Counted from the first letter of the stretch, positions 1 through 5,891 are shown. The stretch is 6,469 nt of DNA from Actinomycetes bacterium (GCA_023423475.1 JAFAFN010000054.1:1-6469); one strand, 5' to 3'. Numbers and translations: made by a program. The notes: generated from the sequence alone by a model not told the origin.

Positions 1-72
1 GCATTACCCAGATCAGGTTCTCGGGTCGACGGCCCTGAGCCGTCCTCTCAGCCCACTGGTGTGAGCTCCCCG
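1..72 (-). promoter_or_regulatory. TPP riboswitch (THI element), 3' edge cut by window
   Basis: Read on the minus strand, this stretch carries the conserved core of the thiamine pyrophosphate riboswitch. GGGGAGC opens it (71-65). CTGAGA (51-46) is the pyrimidine-sensing T-loop signature. ACCTGATC (18-11), followed by GGGTAATGC (9-1), is the pyrophosphate-sensing arm. Between the 5' block and CTGAGA, AGC..CAC pairs with GTG..GCT (P2 region). An ACGGC/GCCGT hairpin at 29-43 fits the variable P3 arm. The 3' strand of closing helix P1 and the expression platform lie beyond base 1, so the controlled gene is outside the window on the left; thiC or another thiamine synthesis or transport gene is expected from the family. 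The element is normally OFF when TPP is bound. Confidence 0.93.
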
Positions 73-77
73 TTCAT

Positions 78-104
78 GTCGTGCGGCGAACGTTACCGCA
101 CGAC
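78..104 (-). terminator. Perfect 9-bp inverted repeat after the acyl-CoA dehydrogenase gene, probable terminator hairpin
   Basis: GTCGTGCGG (78-86) and CCGCACGAC (96-104) are perfect reverse complements around a 9-base loop. The repeat begins 14 bases past the dehydrogenase stop codon and ends 5 bases before the TPP riboswitch. A GC-rich stem without a T-tract is common for actinobacterial terminators, and here it would keep dehydrogenase transcripts from running into the riboswitch leader. The loop contains the palindrome AACGTT and, on the minus strand, TAACGT (95-90). That hexamer fits a TAnnnT -10 box and would place a riboswitch transcript start near 83. The repeat could therefore be part of a promoter or operator instead of, or as well as, a terminator. 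Confidence 0.5.
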
Positions 105-118
105 CGACGGTGCGCCGG

Positions 119-1261
119 TCAGACGATCCCGTTCATGCGCGCCAGCGTGCGCAGCATCACCTCGTCGGCGCCGCCGCCGATCGACCACAGCCGCGTGTCG
201 CGGAAGAAGCGTGCGGGCCAGTTCTCCTCCACGTAGCCCATGCCGCCGTGGTACTGCACGGCCACGTCGGCCATGCGGCGGGCGAGACGTGCGGAGCGGA
301 GCTTCGCGACCGTCGCGTGGCGGGTGATGTCCTCACCGGCGGCGAGCGCGTCGACCGCAGCCCAGTTGTGGTGGCGCTGCATGTCGAGCTCACCGGCGAT
401 GTCGGCCAGCTCGAACTGGATGGCCTGGTTGGCCAGCAACGGCTCACCGAACGCGACGCGCTCCTTCAGGTAGGCGATCGTCCGCTGGAGCGCCGTCTCG
501 ACCGCGCCGATCATCTGGTAGGCGGCGATCATGCGCTCGTTCTGGAACTGGTTCATCTGCTGCTGGAACCCCCGGCCGACCTCGCCGATGGTGTTCGACA
601 CCGGGACGCGCACGTCGTCGAAGCTGAGCTCGGCGGTGTCCGACGCACGCATGCCGAGCTTGTCGAGCTTCCGGCTGACGGAGAACCCCGGGGCGCTGGT
701 CGGCACGATGACCTGCGACATGCCGTGGTAGCCGCCCTCGTCGCTGGTCCGACACAGCAGGCAGAGCCAGTCGGCCTGCGTGCCGTTGGTGATCCACAGC
801 TTGGTGCCGTTGATGATCCACTCGTCGCCGTCGCGCACCGCCCGGGTGCGGATGCCCGCCACGTCGGATCCGGCGTCGGGCTCGGACACCGCGATGGCGG
901 CGATGGCCTCGCCCGCGATCGCAGGGCGGAGGTACTGCTCCTTGAGCTCCGGGCTCCCGAAGGTGTGCAGCGCCGGGGTCGCCATGTCGGTCTGCACCGC
1001 GAGGGCCATCGACACCCCGAGCGACGCCGAACGGCCGATCTCCTCGCCGAAGATCATCGTGTAGGAGTGGTCCGCTCCCCCGCCGCCGTAGGCGGGGTCG
1101 TACTCGATGCCCAGCAGGCCCAGCTCGCCGAACTTCCGGAAGAGCTCCTTGGCCGGGAAGTCGCCGGCTGCCTCCCAGTCGTCCGCGTGGGCGTCGATCT
1201 CGTTCTGGACCACCTCGCGGACCGTCGCGCGGAACAGGGTGTGCTCATCGGTGAAGCGCAA
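119..1261 (-). CDS. Acyl-CoA dehydrogenase, citronellyl-CoA dehydrogenase (AtuD)-like
   Basis: This is a 380-residue cytosolic FAD-dependent acyl-CoA dehydrogenase of normal family length, forming a trans-2,3 double bond in an acyl-CoA and passing electrons to ETF. The N-terminal helical domain starts RFTDEHTLFR. The flavin/substrate motif AVSEPDAGSDVAG is at 124-136, WIINGTKLWITNG at 148-160, KLGMRASDTAEL at 201-212, and the C-terminal GGMGY at 339-343. The usual catalytic Glu of the YEGT motif is missing: the site reads SIGGGADEVM (360-369). A Glu in FQNER (E242) occupies the alternative position used by isovaleryl- and long-chain-type enzymes. SIGGGADE and the overall pattern resemble, from memory, Pseudomonas AtuD of acyclic terpene breakdown, so a branched or isoprenoid acyl-CoA substrate is possible but unproven. 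An upstream extension of the frame to 1405 was rejected in favour of a TTG with a strong ribosome-binding site. The gene stands alone, divergent from crtQ. Confidence 0.93.
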   Translation of the reverse strand: MRFTDEHTLFRATVREVVQNEIDAHADDWEAAGDFPAKELFRKFGELGLLGIEYDPAYGGGGADHSYTMIFGEEIGRSASLGVSMALAVQTDMATPALHTFGSPELKEQYLRPAIAGEAIAAIAVSEPDAGSDVAGIRTRAVRDGDEWIINGTKLWITNGTQADWLCLLCRTSDEGGYHGMSQVIVPTSAPGFSVSRKLDKLGMRASDTAELSFDDVRVPVSNTIGEVGRGFQQQMNQFQNERMIAAYQMIGAVETALQRTIAYLKERVAFGEPLLANQAIQFELADIAGELDMQRHHNWAAVDALAAGEDITRHATVAKLRSARLARRMADVAVQYHGGMGYVEENWPARFFRDTRLWSIGGGADEVMLRTLARMNGIV

Positions 1262-1269
1262 CGTGGGGA

Positions 1270-1276
1270 CTCCTTC
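1270..1276 (-). promoter_or_regulatory. Ribosome binding site fixing a TTG start (acyl-CoA dehydrogenase)
   Basis: On the minus strand GAAGGAG lies 8 bases before TTG at 1261-1259. No ATG or GTG start in this frame has a comparable site. The TTG gives a protein beginning (M)RFTDEH, where this family normally begins, and removes 48 non-conserved residues from the longest open frame. Confidence 0.8.
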
Positions 1277-1319
1277 GGCGGCGCGGAACGGTCGGGCGGG
1301 GTGCCCACCGCAGTCCGAG

Positions 1320-1349
1320 AACCTAGTGCGGTGTCCCGGCAGCGGTTCC
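1320..1349 (-). promoter_or_regulatory. Candidate promoter for the acyl-CoA dehydrogenase gene
   Basis: In the 179-bp divergent region the minus strand carries TAGGTT (1325-1320), a TAnnnT-type -10 box. It is preceded, 18 bases upstream, by GGAACC (1349-1344). GGAAC is a -35 element of some ECF sigma factors, but the -10 does not match their usual CGTT/GTC form, so the sigma class is open. The start would lie about 50 bases upstream of the TTG codon. I found no convincing promoter for crtQ on the plus strand in the same region. Confidence 0.3.
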
Positions 1350-1440
1350 ACCGCTGTGTCAGGGTGGAATCGACCCATCCGCACATCCCGTCGGCTCCGA
1401 AGCACGAGCGAGACGAGTTGTCGGCCGACGTGAGCAGGTG

Positions 1441-2565
1441 ATGGTGACCTACTGGGTGTGCATCGTGGGATGGGTGTGGGGTTGGTGGCTCTTCGGACGC
1501 CCGGAAGACCTGGGCTCCCGACGTCCGACCTCGGCGGCCCGGTTCCCGGCGTGGATCGTGATCCCGTCGCGCAACGAGTCGGTGAGCCTGCCCGGGTTGC
1601 TGCGGGACCTCGACCGGGACGGGCGCACCGCGGCGCGCGCCGGCACGCGGATCGTCGTCGTCGATGACGACTCCGACGACGACACCGCCGACATCGCAGC
1701 GTCCGCAGCTGGCGTCGACCTCGTCGAGGCCCCGCCGCTCCCGGAGGGGTGGGCGGGGAAGTGCTGGGCCTGCGACCGAGGCGTCGACGCCGCCCGTCGC
1801 GACGATCCGACGGCGGACGCCGAGCTGGTGTTCCTCGACGCGGACGTGCGGGTCGCCCCCGGAGCGATCGATCAGCTGCTCGAGCTGCGACGTGACGTCG
1901 GTGGTCTGGTCTCGGTCCAGCCGTGGCACGACACGGTCCGGCCGTACGAACAGCTGTCCGCGCTGTTCAACGTGATCGCGCTCATGGGCACCGCGGCGGG
2001 GTCGTCACAGCCCGCGGGTGCCTTCGGCCCGGTGCTCGCGACGTCGATGTCGGACTACTCGTCGACCGGCGGTCACGCGTCGGTGCGATCCGAGGTCGTC
2101 GAGGACCTCGCCATCGCGGAGCGCTACCGGGCCGCGGATCTGCCGGTCACCGTGCGGACCGGTGGTCCACTCGTGACGTTCCGCATGTACCCCACGGGCG
2201 TGAGGGACCTTGTCGACGGCTGGACGAAGAACTTCGCGCTCGGCGCCGGGGCGACCTCGGCACCGAGGATCATCGGCATCGTCTGCTGGATCGCGGCGAT
2301 CGGCAGCTCGACGGTGGCGGTCGTCGAGGCGCTGCAGGGACACCGCAGCGCAACGATCGCGTTCGCGCTCTACGCAGCGTTCGTCGTGCAACTCGTCGCG
2401 ATGTTCCGTCGGGTCGGCCGCTTCGGCGTGCTCACCGCCGTGGCGCACCCGCTACTGCTCGTGTTCTTCGTCGGGGTCTTCCTCCGATCGCTGTGGCGGA
2501 CCCACGTGCGTCGCAGCGTCGCCTGGCGTGGCAGGACCATCACCACCGCGACGCGGCGGACCTGA
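1441..2565 (+). CDS. crtQ: CrtQ-like carotenoid glycosyltransferase (GT2 family)
   Basis: This is a 374-residue membrane-associated family 2 glycosyltransferase. In Staphylococcus, CrtQ attaches glucose to the carboxyl group of 4,4'-diaponeurosporenoate. A hydrophobic N-terminal segment (2-18) precedes the nucleotide-sugar-binding fold: IPSRNES (41-47), VVVDDDSDD (72-80), the LPEGWAGKCWAC stretch (100-111), and the DxD metal site FLDADV (131-136). SVQPWH (158-163), SALFN (173-177), AFGPV (194-198) and STGGH (208-212) match the pattern I recall for CrtQ. The acceptor-side ED pair is E221-D222, then FRMYPTG (247-253) and GWTKNFALGAG (260-270). Hydrophobic helices follow at about 275-297, 305-322 and 331-350, and the tail VAWRGR (360-365) is also CrtQ-like. 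I chose the ATG at 1441; GTGs at 1438 and 1444 are adjacent alternatives behind a weak GAGCAGG site. The acyltransferase gene starts one base after its stop codon. The exact acceptor lipid is inferred. Confidence 0.85.
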   Translation: MVTYWVCIVGWVWGWWLFGRPEDLGSRRPTSAARFPAWIVIPSRNESVSLPGLLRDLDRDGRTAARAGTRIVVVDDDSDDDTADIAASAAGVDLVEAPPLPEGWAGKCWACDRGVDAARRDDPTADAELVFLDADVRVAPGAIDQLLELRRDVGGLVSVQPWHDTVRPYEQLSALFNVIALMGTAAGSSQPAGAFGPVLATSMSDYSSTGGHASVRSEVVEDLAIAERYRAADLPVTVRTGGPLVTFRMYPTGVRDLVDGWTKNFALGAGATSAPRIIGIVCWIAAIGSSTVAVVEALQGHRSATIAFALYAAFVVQLVAMFRRVGRFGVLTAVAHPLLLVFFVGVFLRSLWRTHVRRSVAWRGRTITTATRRT

Positions 2566-2566
2566 C

Positions 2567-3058
2567 GTGCTCGTCGAGCTCCCCGATCCGGTGGCGGTCG
2601 CCGTCTCGTGCGCCGTGTGGGTGCTGATCGGTCTCGTGACCGGCTACCTGCTGGCGCGTCGGCCGGTCGAGGACTTCGCCCGCGACAACTGGCTCAGTCG
2701 GCCGCGCCGCTTCGAGGACTCGGGGGCCTGGTACCAGCGGCGACTCCGCATCCGCCGATGGAAGGACCGGCTGCCCGAGAAGGGCGACCTGTTCCGCGAC
2801 GGGTTCTCGAAGCGCCACCTCGTCGACCGCTCGGACGCCCACCTGCGACGCTTCGTCGCCGAGACGCGCCGGGCGGAGTATGTGCACTGGAGCAACCTGG
2901 CATCGGGGCCTGCGTTCCTGATCTGGTGCTCGCCGCTGCTCGGATCGGTGATGATCGCCTTCGGCGTGCTGGCACACCTGCCGTTCATCTGTGTGCAGCG
3001 CTTCAACCGTCAGCGCCTCACGCGGCTGCTCGAGCGCCGCACCGCGCTCAGGAGGTGA
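2567..3058 (+). CDS. crtO: CrtO-like glycosyl-carotenoid acyltransferase (staphyloxanthin type)
   Basis: This is a 163-residue small membrane protein resembling Staphylococcus CrtO, glycosyl-4,4'-diaponeurosporenoate acyltransferase, which esterifies a fatty acid to the sugar placed by CrtQ. It is unrelated to the carotenoid ketolase also called CrtO. Conserved stretches recognised from memory are RIRRWKDRLP (61-70), KRHL (82-85), ETRRAEYVHW (99-108), and the C-terminal PFICVQRFNRQRLTRLL (139-155). Hydrophobic segments lie at about 8-30 and 112-140. The GTG start at 2567 is one base after the crtQ stop, which suggests translational coupling; a second in-frame GTG at 2591 is possible. The last six codons and the stop lie inside a tandem duplication shared with the 3' end of ppk2, so the C-terminus (RTALRR) is probably of recent origin. 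The closest neighbour partner is crtQ; no crtP, crtM or crtN is in the window. Confidence 0.8.
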   Translation: MLVELPDPVAVAVSCAVWVLIGLVTGYLLARRPVEDFARDNWLSRPRRFEDSGAWYQRRLRIRRWKDRLPEKGDLFRDGFSKRHLVDRSDAHLRRFVAETRRAEYVHWSNLASGPAFLIWCSPLLGSVMIAFGVLAHLPFICVQRFNRQRLTRLLERRTALRR

Positions 3059-3132
3059 AGCGGCCCTTGCGAATGCGGTGTGTCCGGCGACCACCGCGCA
3101 TCAGGACGTGAAGCGGCCCTTGCGGATGCGGT
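3040..3132. repeat. Imperfect tandem duplication (52-53 bp period) spanning convergent crtO and ppk2 3' ends
   Basis: Bases 3048-3079 and 3101-3132 match at 30 of 32 positions (differences G/C at the seventh and A/G at the twenty-fifth). Allowing one inserted A, the match extends left through CACCGCGC (3040-3047 and 3092-3099). The right copy is the true end of ppk2, encoding RIRKGRFTS and stop. The left copy, read on the minus strand, also encodes RIRKGRFTS and stop, but sits downstream of ppk2 and supplies the last codons of crtO on the plus strand. Confidence 0.85.
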
Positions 3133-3940
3133 CGGCATCCATCTCCTGGAGCTCCTGCGCGCCGGAGTTCACGATGCGGGGGTCCGGCACGAAGTCCACC
3201 GACGGGTCACGATCGCCGTAGTCGACCGCGTTGAGGATCACCCGCATCGCGTTGAGTCGCGCCTGGTGCTTGTTCTCGGAGCGGATGATCGTCCACGGGG
3301 CGTCCGACGTGCTCGTCCGCTTGAGCATCGCGTACTTGCGGTCGGTGAAGTCGTCCCAGTGCTCCTGGGCCTGCACGTCGATCTCGCTGAGCTTCCACTG
3401 CCGCAACGGATCGTCCGAGCGGCGGTCGAAGCGGCGTGCCTGCTCCTTCTTGGTGACGCTGAAGTACAGCTTCACCAACACCGTGCCCTGACGCACGAGG
3501 TCCTTCTCGAAGCCGACCACGCCACGCATGAAGTCCTTGTACTCGGCCTCGGTGCAGAACCCGAACACCGGCTCGACCATCGCTCGGTTGTACCAACTGC
3601 GATCGAACAGGACGATCTCGCCGCCGGTGGGGAACTGCGCCACGTAGCGCTGGAAGTACCACTGGGTGCGCTGCTCCTCGGTCGGCTTGCCCAGCGCGAC
3701 CACCCGGTAGTGCTTCTCGTTCATGTACCGCGTCACCCGGCGGATCGTGCCGCCCTTGCCCGCGGCATCGCGACCCTCGAACAGCACGATCATGCGCTGG
3801 TGGCGGTCCTCGAGGTGCCGTTGCAGCGCCAGCAGCTCTGCCTGCAGCGGCTTGAGCTCGTCCTCTTCCCGCAGCCGTCGCAGGGCCTTGCGGGTCCGCT
3901 TGCCCGACGCGTGGTGCTTGGACTTCGAACGCTTCGCCAA
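3101..3940 (-). CDS. ppk2: Polyphosphate kinase 2 (PPK2), class I single-domain type
   Basis: This is a 279-residue cytosolic PPK2, which transfers phosphate between polyphosphate and nucleoside diphosphates. The Walker A loop is GRDAAGKGG (56-64), and the Walker B region [16 protein letters not shown] (110-125) carries D113 and R114. The Asn of SWYNRA (N118) stands where AMP-specific or class III enzymes have an acidic residue, pointing to NDP use. The lid contains RRFDRR (169-174). [12 protein letters not shown] (93-104) and RQWKLSEID (180-188) are family landmarks. The N-terminus (1-23) is rich in Lys, Arg and His and might contact polyphosphate, which is inference. I chose a TTG at 3940 behind GAGGAG; the frame stays open upstream through the preceding gene, but that part shows no family similarity. 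It lies 50 bases downstream of the FrnE-like gene, probably in one transcript. Its 3' end is partly duplicated towards crtO. Confidence 0.95.
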   Translation of the reverse strand: MAKRSKSKHHASGKRTRKALRRLREEDELKPLQAELLALQRHLEDRHQRMIVLFEGRDAAGKGGTIRRVTRYMNEKHYRVVALGKPTEEQRTQWYFQRYVAQFPTGGEIVLFDRSWYNRAMVEPVFGFCTEAEYKDFMRGVVGFEKDLVRQGTVLVKLYFSVTKKEQARRFDRRSDDPLRQWKLSEIDVQAQEHWDDFTDRKYAMLKRTSTSDAPWTIIRSENKHQARLNAMRVILNAVDYGDRDPSVDFVPDPRIVNSGAQELQEMDADRIRKGRFTS

Positions 3941-3946
3941 CGCAGG

Positions 3947-3952
3947 CTCCTC
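3947..3952 (-). promoter_or_regulatory. Ribosome binding site fixing a TTG start (ppk2)
   Basis: GAGGAG on the minus strand sits 6 bases before TTG at 3940-3938. This selects a compact 279-residue PPK2 and not the 520-residue open frame that begins at a GTG at 4663 and runs across the neighbouring gene. Confidence 0.8.
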
Positions 3953-3990
3953 GTCGCTGCGACGCGGGGTCGCGCCGGGTGGAGCCGAGG

Positions 3991-4635
3991 TTATCGAGCG
4001 CCGGCCGGATTCAGGCGTGCACGTTCGAGCATCTGGACCATGTGATCGACCTCTTGCGCGCCGGGGATCAGGTAGGTGCCGTCGATCACGAACGCCGGCA
4101 CCCCGGAGATGCCACGCTCGTTGGCGAGGCGTTGGTCGGCGACCACCGACTCGACGAACCGGTCCGACGCCAGCACGTCGGACGCCGCATCCGGGTCGAG
4201 TCCCGCATCGGCGACCGCACCCCGCAGCACCTCGGCGGACGACAGGTCCTCGCCCTCGGTGAAGTACCCGCGGAAGAGTCGCTGCACGAGCCGGCCCTGT
4301 GCCTCGGTGTCCGGGTCGTCTGCTGCCCAGGTCACGAGGCGGTGTGCGTCGGCGGTGTTGATCGACAGCGCCCGGTCGAAGCGGTAGTCGATCCCGGCGT
4401 CGCGGCCGAGGTCGACGAGTCGACCGGTCATCGTGTCGAACGCGCCGCCCCCGTACTTGCGCTCGAGCACGGTCCGCAGGTCCCTCGGCTCGGCGGGCGC
4501 GTTCGGGTCGAGCTGGAACGCTCGCCAGTGCACCTCGACGTCGTCCCTGCCGACGACGTCGAGCGCTGCGTCCAGGCGGGTGGCGCCCAGATAGCACCAG
4601 GGGCAGACCAGATCGGACCAGATGTCGATTCGCAT
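3991..4635 (-). CDS. DsbA-family (FrnE-like) thiol oxidoreductase
   Basis: This is a 214-residue protein of the DsbA superfamily, FrnE / 2-hydroxychromene-2-carboxylate isomerase branch. It begins [14 protein letters not shown], with the redox pair C11-P-W-C14 at the start of the first helix of a thioredoxin fold. An inserted helical domain follows (about 60-165). [12 protein letters not shown] (175-186) supplies the cis-Pro loop (P180), and the segment ends YLIPGAQ (188-194). No signal peptide is present, so it should act in the cytosol, as expected for FrnE-type oxidoreductases and isomerases. FrnE of Deinococcus is tied to oxidative-stress tolerance; the substrate here is unknown. The ATG at 4635 is well placed for the family, although the nearest strong ribosome-binding sequence (GGAAGGAG, 4671-4664) is 28 bases upstream, unusually far. 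It is divergent from msrB across 63 bp and upstream of ppk2. Confidence 0.92.
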   Translation of the reverse strand: MRIDIWSDLVCPWCYLGATRLDAALDVVGRDDVEVHWRAFQLDPNAPAEPRDLRTVLERKYGGGAFDTMTGRLVDLGRDAGIDYRFDRALSINTADAHRLVTWAADDPDTEAQGRLVQRLFRGYFTEGEDLSSAEVLRGAVADAGLDPDAASDVLASDRFVESVVADQRLANERGISGVPAFVIDGTYLIPGAQEVDHMVQMLERARLNPAGAR

Positions 4636-4685
4636 GCCATGCCCAACCCGCTCCGGGGCGCACTCCTTCCGCAGGTGACGCTCAC

Positions 4686-4691
4686 TAGGCT
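4686..4691 (+). promoter_or_regulatory. Candidate -10 box of a leaderless msrB transcript
   Basis: TAGGCT fits the actinobacterial TAnnnT -10 pattern and ends exactly 7 bases before the GTG at 4699, so transcription would start at or beside the start codon. No ribosome-binding sequence lies at the usual distance, which agrees with leaderless translation. No clear -35 hexamer is seen about 17 bases upstream. Confidence 0.55.
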
Positions 4692-4698
4692 CGACGCC

Positions 4699-5124
4699 GT
4701 GAGTGATGCACCAGCACCCCAGGGTCCGGCCACCGATCTCGCCTCGCTGCGGGAGCGGCTGACCGCACAGCAGTTCGACGTCACGCAGAACAGCGGGACC
4801 GAACCGGCGTTCACCGGCGCCTTCTGGGACAAGAAGGACGCGGGCACGTACCGCTGCATCGTCTGCCACACCGACCTGTTCTCCTCGGACACCAAGTACG
4901 ACTCCGGCTCCGGGTGGCCGTCGTTCTACGAAGCGCTCGATCCCGAGCGCGTCGAGTTCATCGAGGACCGCAGCCACGGCATGGTGCGAATCGAGGCCCG
5001 CTGCGCGACCTGCGGCGCACACCTCGGTCACGTCTTCCCCGACGGTCCCCGCCCCACCGGCCAGCGGTTCTGCATGAACTCGGCCTCGCTCGACTTCGTC
5101 CCGACCGACGGGAGCAACTCCTGA
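4699..5124 (+). CDS. msrB: Peptide methionine (R)-S-oxide reductase MsrB
   Basis: This is a 141-residue cytosolic MsrB, which repairs the R-epimer of methionine sulfoxide in proteins and draws electrons from thioredoxin or a similar donor. Two CxxC pairs, C53/C56 and C102/C105, form the structural zinc site. The family signature [12 protein letters not shown] is at 69-80, and [10 protein letters not shown] at 93-102. [26 protein letters not shown] (108-133, split here as HLGHVFPDG and [11 protein letters not shown]) carries the catalytic Cys C125. The position before GWPSF, which is Cys in E. coli MsrB, is Ser71 here. A resolving Cys at that site is therefore absent, and the sulfenic acid may be reduced directly by the donor; this last step is inference. 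The GTG at 4699 gives the expected length. It overlaps the M15 lipoprotein gene by four bases, so the two are probably cotranscribed. Confidence 0.97.
   Translation: MSDAPAPQGPATDLASLRERLTAQQFDVTQNSGTEPAFTGAFWDKKDAGTYRCIVCHTDLFSSDTKYDSGSGWPSFYEALDPERVEFIEDRSHGMVRIEARCATCGAHLGHVFPDGPRPTGQRFCMNSASLDFVPTDGSNS
5110..5114 (+). promoter_or_regulatory. Ribosome binding site supporting a CTG start (M15 lipoprotein)
   Basis: GGGAG inside the end of msrB is followed after 6 bases by CTG at 5121, which overlaps the msrB stop as CTGA. No ATG, GTG or TTG in the frame near this point would keep the basic N-terminus of the signal peptide. The nearest GTG downstream (5151) lacks such a site. Confidence 0.55.
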
Positions 5125-5891
5125 GCGCTCGACGAGCACTCCGCCGATCGGTGGTCGCGGCCGCGTTCGTGGTGGTGGCCGCCGTCGCCGCCGGCTGCAC
5201 GCCGGCGCAGTTCCAGGCGTGGTGGACCGCGCAGGGACACGCGCCGCTCCAGGAGCCGGAGCTGTCCAGAGCTGCCGCGGCGGCGACCGCGTACTGGGCC
5301 GAGATCGCCCGCAAGGACCGCTTCCGCTGGTCCGCCGCCGGGATCGATCCTGCGCTCGCCGCACGCATGACGCCGTCGTCGTGGCGGCCAGGCTGTCCGG
5401 TCCCGCTCAGCTCGCTGCGCCACGTCCGGGTGTCGTTCATGGGCTTCGACGGCGCCGAACGGACCGGCTCGCTCGTCGTGCACGCCGATCAGGTGAACCA
5501 GGTCGCGATCGCCTTCAAGCTGATGTGGGACGCCGGTGTGCGGATCGAGCGGATGCAGCTCGTCGACGACTTCGGCGGCAGCGATGACGCGTCGATGGCG
5601 GCGAACAACACCTCGGCGTTCAACTGCCGCCAGGTCGCCGGATCGTCGTCGTGGTCGCAGCACGCGTTCGGACGGGCGATCGACATCAACCCGATCCAGA
5701 ACCCCTACGTCGCCGGCTCCACGGTGTCGCCGCCCGCGGGCGCGGGGTACCTCGACCGGGCGAACGCCCGGACCGGGATGATCGTCGCCGGTGGCGCAGC
5801 GACGAGGGCCTTCGCAGCGGCCGGTTGGGGCTGGGGAGGCAACTGGGCGCGGACGAAGGACTACCAGCACTTCTCCGCCACCGGCACCTGA
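5121..5891 (+). CDS. M15-family metallopeptidase lipoprotein (D-Ala-D-Ala carboxypeptidase/endopeptidase-like)
   Basis: This 256-residue exported enzyme is expected to cut peptide crosslinks or stems of peptidoglycan. Its N-terminus is a lipoprotein signal: basic residues R4, R5, R8 and R9, a hydrophobic run (11-24), then AAGC with lipidation Cys C26. The catalytic zinc domain lies at about 105-252. [13 protein letters not shown] (158-170) and [20 protein letters not shown] (178-197) contain the HxxGxxxD site with H181 and D188. The third ligand is H250 in KDYQHFS (246-252), behind GWGWGGNW (235-242). This layout matches the M15C/VanY-like group common in Actinomycetota. The start is inferred to be CTG at 5121; GTG at 5151 would remove all positive charges from the signal. 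It is coupled to msrB by the CTGA overlap. Whether it acts as a carboxypeptidase or an endopeptidase cannot be told from the sequence. Confidence 0.88.
   Translation: MSARRALRRSVVAAAFVVVAAVAAGCTPAQFQAWWTAQGHAPLQEPELSRAAAAATAYWAEIARKDRFRWSAAGIDPALAARMTPSSWRPGCPVPLSSLRHVRVSFMGFDGAERTGSLVVHADQVNQVAIAFKLMWDAGVRIERMQLVDDFGGSDDASMAANNTSAFNCRQVAGSSSWSQHAFGRAIDINPIQNPYVAGSTVSPPAGAGYLDRANARTGMIVAGGAATRAFAAAGWGWGGNWARTKDYQHFSATGT

Noticed and set aside
1363..1377. GGGT..ACCC short inverted repeat as an operator for crtQ
   Set aside because: Four-base arms are expected by chance in such GC-rich DNA and no promoter elements flank it on the plus strand.
1262..1405. 48-residue N-terminal extension of the acyl-CoA dehydrogenase
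   Set aside because: It has no family similarity, covers the divergent regulatory region including the candidate promoter, and a TTG with GAAGGAG sits at the conserved N-terminus.
110..1441. A 443-codon open frame on the plus strand opposite the acyl-CoA dehydrogenase gene
   Set aside because: It is an antisense shadow created by the strong GC codon bias of the real gene; its translation is Arg/His/Val-rich, shows no family motif, and has no ribosome-binding site.
2210..2566. Upstream extension of the crtO frame overlapping crtQ
   Set aside because: The extension is a Ser/Arg-rich shadow of crtQ; the GTG one base after the crtQ stop gives a protein of the expected CrtO length.
3059..3100. 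Possible bidirectional terminator between crtO and ppk2
   Set aside because: The repeated sequence there is direct, not inverted, and I found no stem long enough to call a terminator.
3941..4663. In-frame extension of ppk2 to a GTG at 4663, giving a 520-residue frame across the FrnE-like gene
   Set aside because: The extension is low-complexity Arg/Pro/Gly sequence in a shadow frame of a well-supported gene, while the TTG at 3940 has a strong ribosome-binding site and gives a normal PPK2 length.
4636..5364. N-terminal extension of the FrnE-like frame antisense through msrB and the M15 gene
   Set aside because: The thioredoxin-fold strand MRIDIWSD and the CPWC motif begin right at the ATG at 4635, as expected for the family; the extra part is Arg/Pro-rich antisense sequence.
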